Assembly: GCA_963741305.1 (NCBI GenBank)
Contig: CAVUHL010000003.1
Location: 5,766,001-5,830,000, forward strand
DNA: 64,000 nucleotides
Direction of reading: 5' to 3'
From: DATMER01 sp963741305
Lineage (GTDB): Bacteria > Acidobacteriota > Thermoanaerobaculia > Multivoradales > UBA5704
Part shown: piece by piece, positions 1 through 8,659 of the stretch
Layout of the letters: the number at the start of each line of letters is the position of its first letter
How positions within the stretch are numbered: the first letter of the stretch is position 1
Position numbers and translations under genes: made by a program
Notes under the pieces: model-generated
Seen by the model: only the letters and a program-made list of their open reading frames with translations
What the model was told of the DNA's origin: nothing
Database searches by the model: none

Positions 1-812
1 AGGTCAAGATGCTGTCCGGCGAGAAGCCGGGCGACGTCAACTGGGGCGACCTGGGGGTGGAGACGGTCATCGAGGCGACCGCCAAGTTCCCTACCCGCGC
101 CGAGATCGAGCGCCACCTGGAAATGGGGGCCAAGCGCGTGATCCTCTGCACGCCGCCGGCCGATCCGCCGGATATCACGGTGGTGATGGGCGTCAACGAC
201 GACCAGCTCAAGCCCGAGCACCGGATCGTCTCGAACGGCTCGTGTACTTCGCACGCCGCGGCGCCGGTCCTCAAGATCCTGGACGAGGCCTTCGGCATCC
301 AGCGCGCCTTCCTGACCACGGTCCACGCCTACACGAACCAGCAGCGGCTGGCGGACGTGCCGGCCGAGGACCCGCGCCGGGGACGGGCCGCCGCGGAGAA
401 CATCATCCCGCAGGAGACCCAGGCCGCCGAGGTGATCACCGGCCTGCTGCCGCGGCTCGAGGGCAAGCTCACGGCCATGGCCATGAACGTGCCGGTCGCG
501 AACGGCTCGGTCGTCGACCTGGTCTGCTGGCACGACCGGCCGGTGACGGTCGAGGCGATCAACGAGGTAGTCCGCACGGCGGCATCCACCGAGCGCTGGA
601 AGGACATCCTGGAGTACGTCACCGATCCGATCGTCTCCTCGGACATCCTGCTCAGCCGCTACTCGGGCAGCTACGACAGCCTGGCCACCATGGTGCTCGG
701 CAAGAACGTCTCCAAGACGCTGACCTGGTTCGACAACGGCTGGGGCTACTCGCACCGCGTCGTGGATCTGATCCACTGCTTCGCGCGCTTTGACAAGGAG
801 GCAGGGAAATGA
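1..812 (+). CDS. GAPDH-like dehydrogenase, divergent paralogue (5' end outside window)
   Basis: The reading frame is open from the first bases of the window, so the N-terminal NAD-binding part is missing. The rest aligns along its length with the catalytic domain of type I glyceraldehyde-3-phosphate dehydrogenase: the nucleophile Cys (codon 243-245) lies in SNGSCTSH where GAPDH has SNASCTTN, and the catalytic His is kept in TTVHAYTN. The phosphate-binding positions differ from the canonical downstream copy: HAYTNQQ replaces HAYTNDQ, IIPQETQAA replaces IIPTTTGAA, and MAMNVPV replaces LAMRVPV, which removes the conserved Arg. Its stop overlaps the start of the next gap gene (ATGA), so the two are very likely co-transcribed. 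It is probably an aldehyde dehydrogenase of GAPDH fold with altered substrate preference or a non-phosphorylating activity; this is inferred from the substitutions only. Confidence 0.8.
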   Translation, partial: VKMLSGEKPGDVNWGDLGVETVIEATAKFPTRAEIERHLEMGAKRVILCTPPADPPDITVVMGVNDDQLKPEHRIVSNGSCTSHAAAPVLKILDEAFGIQRAFLTTVHAYTNQQRLADVPAEDPRRGRAAAENIIPQETQAAEVITGLLPRLEGKLTAMAMNVPVANGSVVDLVCWHDRPVTVEAINEVVRTAASTERWKDILEYVTDPIVSSDILLSRYSGSYDSLATMVLGKNVSKTLTWFDNGWGYSHRVVDLIHCFARFDKEAGK

Positions 813-1816
813 CCCGCATTGGCATCAACGGCTTCGGGCGGATCGGCCGCAGCGTCTTCCGCATCCTTTCCGACCGCGAGGATATGGAGGTCGTGGCGAT
901 CAACGACCTCTACGAGAACGAGCAGCTCGCCTACCTCCTCAAGTACGACACCCTGATGCGTGTCTTCCCCAAGGAGGTCACCTTCGACGAGGAGTCGATG
1001 ACCGTCGGCGGCAAGCGCATCGAGATGACGGCCGAGAAGGACCCGTCCAAGATCCCGTGGGGGAAATTCGGGGCGGACATCGTGATCGAATCGACCGGCG
1101 TGCACACCTCGAAGGAGGCGATCGCCAAGCACCTGGCGGGCGGCGCCAAGAAGGTGATCCTGACCGTGCCGGCCAAGGACAAGATCGACGCCACGATCGT
1201 GGTCGGGGTCAACGACGACACGCTCATGCCCGAGCACAAGCTGGTCTCGAACGCCTCCTGCACCACGAATTGCCTGGGGCCGATCGCCAAGGTGCTCCAC
1301 GAGCGCTTCGGCATCGAGGAGGGGTTCATCACGACGGTCCATGCCTACACCAACGACCAGCGGCTGGCCGACGTGCCGCACAAGGACCTGCGGCGCAGCC
1401 GGGCCGCGGCGCAGAACATCATTCCCACGACCACTGGCGCGGCCCGGGCCGTGGGCGAGGTGCTGCCCGAGCTCAAGGGCAAGCTCGACGGCCTCGCCAT
1501 GCGCGTGCCCGTGCCGGACGGTTCCATCGTGGACCTCGTCGCCCGCCTGCGGGACAAGCCGTCGGTCGAACAGGTGAATGCGGCAGTGCGCGAGGCGGCC
1601 GAGGGGCCGCTCGCCAAGATCATTGAATACAGCGAAGTGCCGCTGGTCTCCTCGGACATCATCGGCAACCCTCACTCGTCGATCTTCGACGCCCTGTCGA
1701 CCAAGTCCACGGGCGACGGCTATGTGAAGGTGGTGGCCTGGTACGACAACGAGTGGGGCTACTCGAACCGGGTGGTGGACCTCATCGACCGCCTGGTCGC
1801 GGTCGGCGGGATGTAA
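809..1816 (+). CDS. gap: Type I glyceraldehyde-3-phosphate dehydrogenase
   Basis: Full-length protein of 335 aa, normal for the family. It oxidises glyceraldehyde 3-phosphate to 1,3-bisphosphoglycerate with NAD(P)+ and Pi in cytosolic glycolysis. The N-terminus has the Rossmann motif GINGFGRIGR. Catalytic Cys151 is in SNASCTTN and catalytic His178 in TTVHAYTND. All phosphate-site elements are canonical (IIPTTTGAA, LAMRVPVPDG), and the C-terminus has YDNEWGYSNR. The ATG overlaps the stop of the upstream paralogue. The phosphofructokinase gene follows after a small ORF, so this looks like a glycolytic operon. Confidence 0.97.
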   Translation: MTRIGINGFGRIGRSVFRILSDREDMEVVAINDLYENEQLAYLLKYDTLMRVFPKEVTFDEESMTVGGKRIEMTAEKDPSKIPWGKFGADIVIESTGVHTSKEAIAKHLAGGAKKVILTVPAKDKIDATIVVGVNDDTLMPEHKLVSNASCTTNCLGPIAKVLHERFGIEEGFITTVHAYTNDQRLADVPHKDLRRSRAAAQNIIPTTTGAARAVGEVLPELKGKLDGLAMRVPVPDGSIVDLVARLRDKPSVEQVNAAVREAAEGPLAKIIEYSEVPLVSSDIIGNPHSSIFDALSTKSTGDGYVKVVAWYDNEWGYSNRVVDLIDRLVAVGGM

Positions 1817-1828
1817 AGGAGAGATCAG

Positions 1829-2032
1829 ATGGCAACAGCGGTGAAAGAGATGACCGTGGACGATCTCCGGGAGATGATCCAGCAGACCGTCCGGCAGACG
1901 CTCGAGGATTACATGGCCGACCTGCGCCTGCTTCTACCACTTTCCCTGGGACGTCAAGTGGAGGAGCCGGATCCTGAAAATGATCCCCGGCCTCTCGCGG
2001 ACCGGCCGCTGAAGCCTTCGCTGGACCATTAG
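1829..2032 (+). CDS. Small hypothetical protein, 67 aa
   Basis: Short ORF 12 bp after gap and 9 bp before the phosphofructokinase start, with AGGAGAG upstream of its ATG. The N-terminal half (VKEMTVDDLREMIQQTVRQT) is predicted helical and resembles the short amphipathic helices of small antitoxin-like proteins, but no toxin partner lies next to it. The C-terminal half is proline- and charge-rich and looks disordered. No family is recognised; the placement suggests it is co-transcribed with the glycolytic genes. Confidence 0.5.
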   Translation: MATAVKEMTVDDLREMIQQTVRQTLEDYMADLRLLLPLSLGRQVEEPDPENDPRPLADRPLKPSLDH

Positions 2033-2041
2033 AGGAGAGTC

Positions 2042-3205
2042 ATGTCGCGGCGTGTAGGCATCCTTACCGGCGGCGGTGACGTCCCCGGCCTCAACGCGGC
2101 GATCAAGATGTTCGTCTGGCGCATGCGTGAAGAGGGCTACGAAGTGATCGGGCTGCGCCGCGGCTGGGCCGCCCTGCTCAACATCGTCCCCTTCCGCGAT
2201 GCCGACAACGAGGCCTGGATGCTGCCCCTGACCCGGGGGAACACGCGCACCATCGACCGCTATGGCGGCACCATGCTGCATACGTCGCGGATCAACCCGG
2301 CAATCACCAAGCCCGACGCCATCCCCGAGCACCTGAGGGGCTCCGCCCCCCCGCCGGGGGCTGACGGCAAGGTGGACCTCACCGCCGCCGCGCTGGAGAC
2401 CCTCGAGTTCCTGAAGCTGGACGCCCTGGTTGCCATCGGCGGCGACGGCACGCTGTCATTCGCCCGCCGGCTCCACCTGGAGGGCGTCAAGGTCATCGGC
2501 CTGCCGAAGACCATGGACAACGACGTCTTCGGCACGGACTACTGTATCGGCTTCTCGACCGCCGTGACCCGCTCGGTCAACTTCATCAACGACCTGCGGA
2601 CGGCGGCAGGCTCGCACGAGCGCTACCTGGTGGTGGAGCTGTTCGGCCGCAATTCCGGGGAGACCTGCCTGGTCTCTTCCTATCTCGCCGGCACGGACCG
2701 CGCATTGATTGCGGAAGTTCCGTTCAATCCGAACGAGGTGGTCGAGATGCTGGCGCGGGACAAGAAGGACAACCCGAGCAACTACGCCGTGGCTGCCATC
2801 TCCGAGGGAGCCTTTCCCGTGGGGGGCCAACCTTTCGAGTCGGGGGAAGCCGACGCGGTGGGCAACCGCGAGCTTGGAGGCGTGGGCCGCTATCTGCGCG
2901 AGGAGTTGCAGAAAACCACGGGCGACCGGGTGATCTATCAGCGTCTCGGCTACCTGATGCGCTCGGGTCCGCCGGACTCGCTCGACCGCCTGGTGGCGAG
3001 CAATTTCGCGAACCTGGCCTCGGACCTGATCATTGCCAACAAGGCCGGCCGGCTGGTCGCGATCCAGGGGGGCCGCTACACGACCGAGCCGATCGAGACG
3101 GTCGGATTGGGGACCAAGAAGGTCGACGTAGAGCGGTTCTACGACGCGGAGCAATACCGTCCCACCATCGTCGGCGTCATGGGACTGCCGATGTTCCTGT
3201 GCTAG
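2042..3205 (+). CDS. 6-phosphofructokinase family protein
   Basis: 387-aa protein of the PfkA superfamily, which phosphorylates fructose 6-phosphate. It has the N-terminal phosphate loop (GILTGGGDVPGLNAA), the catalytic segment GLPKTMDND (about residues 153-161) and a FGRNSG motif. The two residues that mark the phosphoryl donor disagree: GGDGT (133-137) carries Gly as in ATP-dependent enzymes, whereas PKTMDND carries Lys as in PPi-dependent enzymes. This Gly/Lys combination is known from plant and trypanosomatid ATP-dependent PFKs, so ATP use is the more likely reading. AGAGGAGAG precedes the ATG. The last codons overlap the first of the CPBP gene. The family is certain, the donor is not. 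Confidence 0.92.
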   Translation: MSRRVGILTGGGDVPGLNAAIKMFVWRMREEGYEVIGLRRGWAALLNIVPFRDADNEAWMLPLTRGNTRTIDRYGGTMLHTSRINPAITKPDAIPEHLRGSAPPPGADGKVDLTAAALETLEFLKLDALVAIGGDGTLSFARRLHLEGVKVIGLPKTMDNDVFGTDYCIGFSTAVTRSVNFINDLRTAAGSHERYLVVELFGRNSGETCLVSSYLAGTDRALIAEVPFNPNEVVEMLARDKKDNPSNYAVAAISEGAFPVGGQPFESGEADAVGNRELGGVGRYLREELQKTTGDRVIYQRLGYLMRSGPPDSLDRLVASNFANLASDLIIANKAGRLVAIQGGRYTTEPIETVGLGTKKVDVERFYDAEQYRPTIVGVMGLPMFLC

Positions 3206-3984
3206 CCGAAAAGCCCTCACCCCCCGGCCCCCTCTCCCGGTCCCCCGAGCACACCCGCCCCGGGAGAGGGGGAGACTTACACCAGCCCTCTCTGGGAGCT
3301 TTGGCCTTTGCGTGCCTGTTTCCGACGCTGGCGACCTGGCTCTATTTCATTCAGCTTTCGGGGACAGGTTGGGCCATGTATGCCTATGCCGCGACGAAGG
3401 TGATCCAGTTCGCCTTTCCGGCAGTGTGGTTCTGGGCAAGGGAGGGGGTCCGGCCCCCTCTCCCGCGCAGCGGGGGAGGGATGGGGAGGGGGCTCCTCTT
3501 CAGCCTGATCTCCGGCCTCGCCATCGTCGCCGCCCTCCTTCTTTCCTGGCGAGCGGTCCTCGCCGCGAGCCCGGCTTTCCATCAAGCCCCGGCCGCCGTG
3601 GCGGAGAAGGTGGCCTCCTTTGGCATCGACTCGGGCGCGAAGTTCCTCCTCCTCGCCGCGTTCTACTCCGTCATCCACTCTTTCCTGGAGGAGTACTACT
3701 GGCGTTGGTTCGTCTTCGGACGCCTGAACCGCCGCCTTCCCTTTGCCGCGGCAGCCGTGGTGTCGGCCCTGGCCTTCACCTCCCACCATGTCCTGGTGGT
3801 TGGCCATTTCCTGGGGAGCTTCGGAGTGCTGACTTTCGTCATCTCCCTCGTGGTGACCGCCGCTGGCCTACTCTGGGCCTGGCTCTACCACCGCACCGGC
3901 CATCTCGCCGGCCCATGGCTCAGCCATGCACTGGCCGACGCAGGACTGATGTGGATCGGGTATCAGATGTGGATGGGGACCTAA
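3199..3984 (+). CDS. CPBP family intramembrane metalloprotease (CAAX protease-like)
   Basis: Polytopic membrane protein with the CPBP/Abi signature: SFLEEYYWRWFVFGRL (EExxxR motif), FTSHH, and a C-terminal PWLSHALADA His motif, which together form the intramembrane metal site of the family. The GTG at 3199 overlaps the PFK stop, but the first ~27 codons are a repeat arm (3214-3280), so translation may really begin near 3301 (TTG) at LAFACLFPTLATWLYF, the first hydrophobic segment. A second repeat-like hairpin at 3441-3492 is read in frame as a Pro/Gly-rich loop (GVRPPLPRSGGG) between membrane segments. The 3' end overlaps the convergent CHAT gene by 4 bp. The family call is firm; the substrate is unknown. 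Confidence 0.85.
   Translation: MLAEKPSPPGPLSRSPEHTRPGRGGDLHQPSLGALAFACLFPTLATWLYFIQLSGTGWAMYAYAATKVIQFAFPAVWFWAREGVRPPLPRSGGGMGRGLLFSLISGLAIVAALLLSWRAVLAASPAFHQAPAAVAEKVASFGIDSGAKFLLLAAFYSVIHSFLEEYYWRWFVFGRLNRRLPFAAAAVVSALAFTSHHVLVVGHFLGSFGVLTFVISLVVTAAGLLWAWLYHRTGHLAGPWLSHALADAGLMWIGYQMWMGT
3214..3280. repeat. CCCTCACCCC/CCTCTCCC repeat arm
   Basis: About 67 bp starting CCCTCACCCCCCGGCCCC and ending GGGAGAGGGGGAGACTTAC. An almost identical 68-bp copy occurs at 56837-56904. It has internal short inversions (CCTCTCCCGG against CCGGGAGAGG). It lies at the junction of the PFK and CPBP genes and is read through by the annotated start of the latter. Confidence 0.85.
3441..3492. repeat. GC-rich hairpin repeat inside the CPBP coding sequence
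   Basis: The segment has CCCCCTCTCCCGC facing GCGGGGGAGGG and is flanked by GGAGGGGG runs. It has the base pattern of the intergenic repeats of this genome but lies in frame within the CPBP gene, where it encodes a Pro/Gly-rich loop. Confidence 0.6.
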
Positions 3985-6755
3985 CCCCGCTCTTTCCTCG
4001 TCACATAGCCGTTCATGACGTCGCGGAACTCCTCGCGGCCTGGGAGCGGCTCTTCGGTCTCGGGATCCACGAATTCGGGGACGGTCTCGCGCACCAGGCG
4101 CTTCCACTCGTCCTGACGGCCGGTGTGGAGGTAGAGCGTCTCCAGGCCCTGCATGGCGTTCACGACGGCGCTCCACCAGCCATTGTCGCGGGCCAGGGTG
4201 CGGGCGTGGAGCAGGTTCGCCTCCTGCGCCAGCAGGCTCGCCATCACGTCCCGGTTTCCTGCCTGGAACTCCCGGTGGCAGTAGCTGCCGAGCCCGGCCA
4301 TCGACTCGGTGAAGGCGCGCGCCGCGGCCAGGTCCGAGCCCTTCCAGAGGCGCTCGAACCACCCGCGCAGGAACAGCGGCAGCGCCGGATGGGCGCCGTA
4401 GCAGTCCTTTCCGCGAGCGGTCAGAAGACCCGATTGGGCCGCTCGGGCCAGCAGCGAGGTCCAGGGGCCGCGGCCCACGTTCCGGATCTGCGGCAGACAC
4501 CAGGGCGCCTCGGGGTGCCCCATCCAGCAGAGGACGTTCAGGTCCACATGGCCCTGGAACAGATGGAGCAACGCGAGCCGTTGCTGCTCCTCCTCCTCGA
4601 ATGCCTCGTAACCCTCGCGCAGAGAGCTCAATGGTTCCGAGCCTTCCTCGAGCCTGAGAGCCGCGAGGAAGGCATCCACCTCCTCGCGTTGGCGGCAACC
4701 CTGCCGCAGTGCCTTGCCGAGAAGGAAGCTCAGCGTCAGGGGATTGCCCTGGGAGAACCGGAGCAGCGGCGCGAAGCTCATCAGCTCGTGCTGAGACAGG
4801 CCATGAGAGGCCCCGATCCGGATCGTCATGCCGCCTTGCTCCTCCATGGGCATCGGTGGCAGCGCGATCCGGTACGGGAGGCTGCCCAGCCACACCTCCT
4901 CGGGCAGCCGGCCCACCAGGAGCACCTTGCAACGGGTCTCGCCCAGGTCGCGGAGGAGGTCCGCCAGAGAGCGCCTCTCTTCCTCTCCAATCTGCTCGAC
5001 GTTGTCCCAGACCCAGAAGGACGGCACCTCGCGCAAAATCTGCAGCGCGATCTCCCGCCTCTCGTCCGGGCCCGCGGCGGCCCAGACGCCTTCGCGCATC
5101 AGCCGGCCGGCGAAGACGCGCTCGAAGGCTTCGAGCGGGGTATCTGACCCAAGGGGGAAGCTCGACCAGAGGAGGATCCCCGGCTCTTCCAACGCCGTTC
5201 CCAACCCTCCCGACTGGCGGTACCAGAGGGCGAACTCCCGCGCCAGCGCGGTCTTGCCCGCGCCGGCAAAGGCATGGAGGAGGACCGTGCCGTGCACGTC
5301 GAAGGCGCGGTCCAGGGTGAACAGGATCTCGGGCCTCTCCACGAAGCCCCAGTCCGGCGGATCCGGCAGCTCCGAGTCGTCAGGGAGGTCTTCCGGGACG
5401 GCACGGGCCCTCTTGCGCCGGCCGCTCCCCGGATCGCAGAGCGGCATCGGTGAGGCCTCGTAGACTGTCGGCACGAGCCAGTCGTCGACCTCCACGTTGC
5501 CGAGCACCGACTCCTTGCGCACGCCGTGCAGAAGATCCGCGCGGACCGAACCTGCCGCCTCGCTCACCGGCTCCCCCTCGGCGATCCGGGTGTAGAGGCC
5601 GGCCAGCAAACGGGTGGCGGTGGCGGGCGGCAGCGTCCAGGGCAGGGCGAGCGCCGCCCTCGGGCTGGCACGCATGACCTCGGCGGCGAGCGCCTGGAGG
5701 GCGAGGTCCTGATCGTGATCGTCCGGCGCCTCGCCCACGGCCGACGCCGGGCAGCGGCCGGGCATGGTGGGATCAGCGGCCATCCGCTCCAGCGCCTCGG
5801 TGCGTGCCGTGGCCGACTGGCAGGCATGGAGCACGAGCAGCGGCGTGCAGGTACGCGCCATCAGGTTGCCGATCAGGACCCCGTCGACGAGCCGCCGGGC
5901 CTCCGCGCCCTCCAAATCCTCAAAGATGAGGTAGCCGCGGGCGCCGCCCCGCCGTTTCGTCCACGGGCGGCGCATCAGCCGGTCCCCCTCCTGCACGAAT
6001 CCGGGGTCCACCTCGCCCGAGAAGTCCTGCGGGCTGTCGGTGTACACACCGTGGCCGTCGAAATGGAGCACATGGTAGGGCTGGCCCCCCTCTGCCGCCT
6101 GGCTCAGGACTTTGGCCAGCCGCTCGAACGTGGGCGGCCGGAGGAAGTCGATCCTCAGCCGGTCCTCCGACTCCGCGGCGGCCTGCAGCAGCGGCCGGGC
6201 CACGGAGTGGAACGGGATCTCCAGGCTGCCGGCGGGACGGCCCACGACGTAGAGCACCCGCAGCGGGTCGCCAGGGACCGGCAGGAAGGGGACCTCCGGC
6301 TCGCGCTGGGTTGTCATCGTGGGCAGCCGCGCGAAGCTGCGGACCTGCGGCGCCAGCCAGCCGAGGTTGGGGTCGTAGAGCAGCTCCCAGGGCACCTTCC
6401 ACGCGTCAGGCTGGTCGGAGAGGACCTCGATGCGCAGCGAGTGGAGGTCGCGCGCCGCCTCCTCGTAGTGGAAGAGCGCCTTGCGGTCGGTCTTGAAGAC
6501 CTGGCGGAACAGCTCCTCGCCCCACCGGCGGAGGTCGTCCCGGATGTCGGCCACGGGCTTGAGCGCCGCGGGGTCCGGGCAGGTGAGGAAGTTTTCCAGG
6601 TAGAAGCGCAGGCGGCTGCGGTCGTGCTCGTTCAGCTCGAAGAGCAGCGGCACCTTGGAGGTATGACTGCTCGCGCCCTGGCCAGGGTCGTAGTCGACCG
6701 CCACGAGGCTGCCTCCACCGGCAGTGAGGCTCTGGCGAAGCCTGAGGACGCGCAT
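3981..6755 (-). CDS. CHAT-domain protease fused to a STAND-type P-loop NTPase
   Basis: 924-aa protein. Residues ~100-430 are a CHAT (caspase-like) domain with the catalytic His in HFDGHGVY (His235) and Cys in LVLHACQSAT (Cys312). After a linker comes a P-loop NTPase with Walker A AFAGAGKTALA (Gly498-Thr502), a Walker B-like SFWVWDNVEQ, a sensor-like KVLLVGR, and a helical/winged-helix region. The C-terminal ~120 residues look like the beginning of a TPR-type sensor but stop abruptly (GYVTRKERG) at a TAG overlapping the convergent CPBP gene. Related proteins often carry long repeats there, so the sensor may be truncated. CHAT-STAND proteins are known or suspected proteolytic effectors of bacterial stress or immune responses; the role here is inferred. 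Confidence 0.85.
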   Translation of the reverse strand: MRVLRLRQSLTAGGGSLVAVDYDPGQGASSHTSKVPLLFELNEHDRSRLRFYLENFLTCPDPAALKPVADIRDDLRRWGEELFRQVFKTDRKALFHYEEAARDLHSLRIEVLSDQPDAWKVPWELLYDPNLGWLAPQVRSFARLPTMTTQREPEVPFLPVPGDPLRVLYVVGRPAGSLEIPFHSVARPLLQAAAESEDRLRIDFLRPPTFERLAKVLSQAAEGGQPYHVLHFDGHGVYTDSPQDFSGEVDPGFVQEGDRLMRRPWTKRRGGARGYLIFEDLEGAEARRLVDGVLIGNLMARTCTPLLVLHACQSATARTEALERMAADPTMPGRCPASAVGEAPDDHDQDLALQALAAEVMRASPRAALALPWTLPPATATRLLAGLYTRIAEGEPVSEAAGSVRADLLHGVRKESVLGNVEVDDWLVPTVYEASPMPLCDPGSGRRKRARAVPEDLPDDSELPDPPDWGFVERPEILFTLDRAFDVHGTVLLHAFAGAGKTALAREFALWYRQSGGLGTALEEPGILLWSSFPLGSDTPLEAFERVFAGRLMREGVWAAAGPDERREIALQILREVPSFWVWDNVEQIGEEERRSLADLLRDLGETRCKVLLVGRLPEEVWLGSLPYRIALPPMPMEEQGGMTIRIGASHGLSQHELMSFAPLLRFSQGNPLTLSFLLGKALRQGCRQREEVDAFLAALRLEEGSEPLSSLREGYEAFEEEEQQRLALLHLFQGHVDLNVLCWMGHPEAPWCLPQIRNVGRGPWTSLLARAAQSGLLTARGKDCYGAHPALPLFLRGWFERLWKGSDLAAARAFTESMAGLGSYCHREFQAGNRDVMASLLAQEANLLHARTLARDNGWWSAVVNAMQGLETLYLHTGRQDEWKRLVRETVPEFVDPETEEPLPGREEFRDVMNGYVTRKERG

Positions 6756-6824
6756 CGAAGAAGGAGCCTCCTTCCCGGAGAACCGACAGCCAGGATGGAA
6801 AAGCCTATTGTAGACGAGGTTTCC

Positions 6825-7679
6825 CTAGACGGGGCGGGGCTGTCCCCCTCGCCGGTACAGGACGAAGAGGACGGAGACGAAGAGTACGAAAAATACTGCC
6901 AAAGCGGTCATGGCGAGCCAGAAGCGCCGGTCGGGCACGGCTTCGGAGACCTGCTGGTCCACCACGCGGAGGCGCGCCGGCAGGGGGCCGGAGGTGAGGA
7001 GCAGGGCCAGGTCCCGCACTTCCATCTCGGTGAAATCGCCTTCGATGATGCCCTCGTCTGTGATCCGGGCCTGGATGACCGGCGCCGAGATCACCTCGCC
7101 GTCGAGGACGATGGCGATCCCTGAGCCGATGTTCGCCTCGGTCGCACGGCCGAAGGCCTGACCTGCCTCGGGATTGAGAGAGAACTGGACGATCGGCTGG
7201 TTGAACTGACCTACGCTAGGACGCGCATCCCGGATGTCAGTGTCAGTGACGAGCGCGGTCCGTTCCACCGCGTAGTACTGCATGCCCGTGGCGAGCCCCT
7301 CCTCGTTCAGGACTTCTCCCTGCAGCAACTCCAGCTCCGGAGGGAATTGCCCACCGAAATGCTCGAGCACGGCCTCCATGGACGGACTCCCCCCTCCTCC
7401 TTCGGGAAAGCGGACGAGCCGGAGCTCCAGGGAGAGGTTCCGCGTCAGGACCCGCCGGACCCGCTCGGCATCCTTGACCCGCGGCATGTCGACCACGATG
7501 CGCTCGCCGGTTATCTCGGCGGTGCCGTCCACGTCCAGCCGGTAGAGCCGGTCCTCGAGCGCCTGGGCCAGCTCGGGGGTCGGGGCCTGGCCCTCGGGCT
7601 GGAGGGTCAGGCGTACGTGGTTCCGGTCCGAAGAGGAAAAGGGGAGCAGCGAGAGCGCCAGGAGGAGTCCGAGCCGCAT
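6825..7679 (-). CDS. SecD P1-like periplasmic module with a single C-terminal membrane anchor
   Basis: 284 aa: N-terminal signal peptide (MRLGLLLALSLLPFSSS), then a region matching the periplasmic P1 domain of SecD, including the head-subdomain hallmarks IVQFSLNPEAGQAFG and IAIVLDGEVISAPVI and the ITDEGIIEGDF strand, and one C-terminal TM helix (FWLAMTALAVFFVLFVSVLF). A true SecD continues with six TM helices; these are absent and no secF is adjacent. It starts 3 bp after the stop of the proline-rich protein, so the two are translationally linked. This is probably a substrate-binding or chaperone-like module anchored in the membrane, not a complete translocase subunit. Confidence 0.8.
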   Translation of the reverse strand: MRLGLLLALSLLPFSSSDRNHVRLTLQPEGQAPTPELAQALEDRLYRLDVDGTAEITGERIVVDMPRVKDAERVRRVLTRNLSLELRLVRFPEGGGGSPSMEAVLEHFGGQFPPELELLQGEVLNEEGLATGMQYYAVERTALVTDTDIRDARPSVGQFNQPIVQFSLNPEAGQAFGRATEANIGSGIAIVLDGEVISAPVIQARITDEGIIEGDFTEMEVRDLALLLTSGPLPARLRVVDQQVSEAVPDRRFWLAMTALAVFFVLFVSVLFVLYRRGGQPRPV

Positions 7680-7682
7680 GGA

Positions 7683-8648
7683 TCAGATCTCGCCGAGCCG
7701 CAGCTCCAGCCGGCGGCGGCCCGCCGCGGTCGGGGCCGCTTGCAGCAGGGCGTTCCGCTCGTCGGGGGAGAGCTTGCGGGCGTCCGCCAGGGTCCCGAGG
7801 CACCAGGAACGGTCGCCCGGGGATTGGAGCGCGTCCATCAGGGAGAGGACGTCCGCCGCGCGCTCCGGCACACCGGCTTCGATCAAGTCCACGAGTGCGC
7901 GGCGCCGCGCCCAGCCATCCGGGAAGGTATCCAGGACAGCCCGCAGATCCCCGGTGGAGAGACGGCGGACCTCCCCGATCCGGCGGCGGAGGAGACGGAA
8001 CCGGGCGGTCAGCGCGGGCACCGCCTCCAGCTCTGCGGCCAGCGCAGCCCGGACGGGAGCCGGCGTCTCGCGGGGCGGCTCGGGAGGACGGACTGGCGCA
8101 GGAGCGGGGGCGATGACTGCTTTCGGAGGCTCCGGCGGGGCCTTGGGAGGCTCCGGCTTGACGGGGACTGGGACCGGGGCCGGGACCGGAACGGGCGCTG
8201 GCACCGGCTTGACCGCGGCCGGCGGGGGGGCCGGCTTGGGAGGTGGTGGCTTGAGGGGAGGAGCTGGCGGAGCGGCCGGCTTCACCTCCGGCCCGATCAG
8301 CGCCGACTCCATCGCCTTCAGTCCCTGGGTGACGACCTGCCCCCTCTGCCGGGGATCGCGCATCCGGGTGGCGAGCGATTTCAGGGTAGCCGGATCTACC
8401 TTCTGGAGATTGTTGAGCGCTCCGATCAGTTCGGCCGGCGGGGTCGTGCCCTGGTGCGTGGCAATGGCTTCCACCAGGTCGTCGGCCCCATCGATGCCGA
8501 TCTGAGCGGCGATCATGAGGCGGTCCTGGCGCGACAGGTTGCGCAGCAGGCGCCAGGCGCGGGTCACGACGCGGATCCGCGAGAGAGGCGACTTGGCTTC
8601 GCGGAGCTGGGCGAGAAGCTCCGCGCCGAGGTTCGGAGGAGTGGCCAT
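7683..8648 (-). CDS. Two-domain protein with a proline-rich linker, unknown function
   Basis: 321 aa with no signal peptide. Residues 1-~120 form a helical domain; ~120-205 are a low-complexity Pro/Ala/Val/Lys linker (repeats of the type PVPAPVPVP and KPEPPKAPPEPP); ~205-321 form a second helical domain rich in Arg and Leu. No family recognised. It lies 11 bp downstream of the flotillin gene and 3 bp upstream of the SecD-like gene, which suggests a shared membrane-associated role. The repeats resemble TonB-like spacers, but there is no TM helix. Confidence 0.75.
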   Translation of the reverse strand: MATPPNLGAELLAQLREAKSPLSRIRVVTRAWRLLRNLSRQDRLMIAAQIGIDGADDLVEAIATHQGTTPPAELIGALNNLQKVDPATLKSLATRMRDPRQRGQVVTQGLKAMESALIGPEVKPAAPPAPPLKPPPPKPAPPPAAVKPVPAPVPVPAPVPVPVKPEPPKAPPEPPKAVIAPAPAPVRPPEPPRETPAPVRAALAAELEAVPALTARFRLLRRRIGEVRRLSTGDLRAVLDTFPDGWARRRALVDLIEAGVPERAADVLSLMDALQSPGDRSWCLGTLADARKLSPDERNALLQAAPTAAGRRRLELRLGEI

Positions 8649-8659
8649 TCAGGCCCCCG

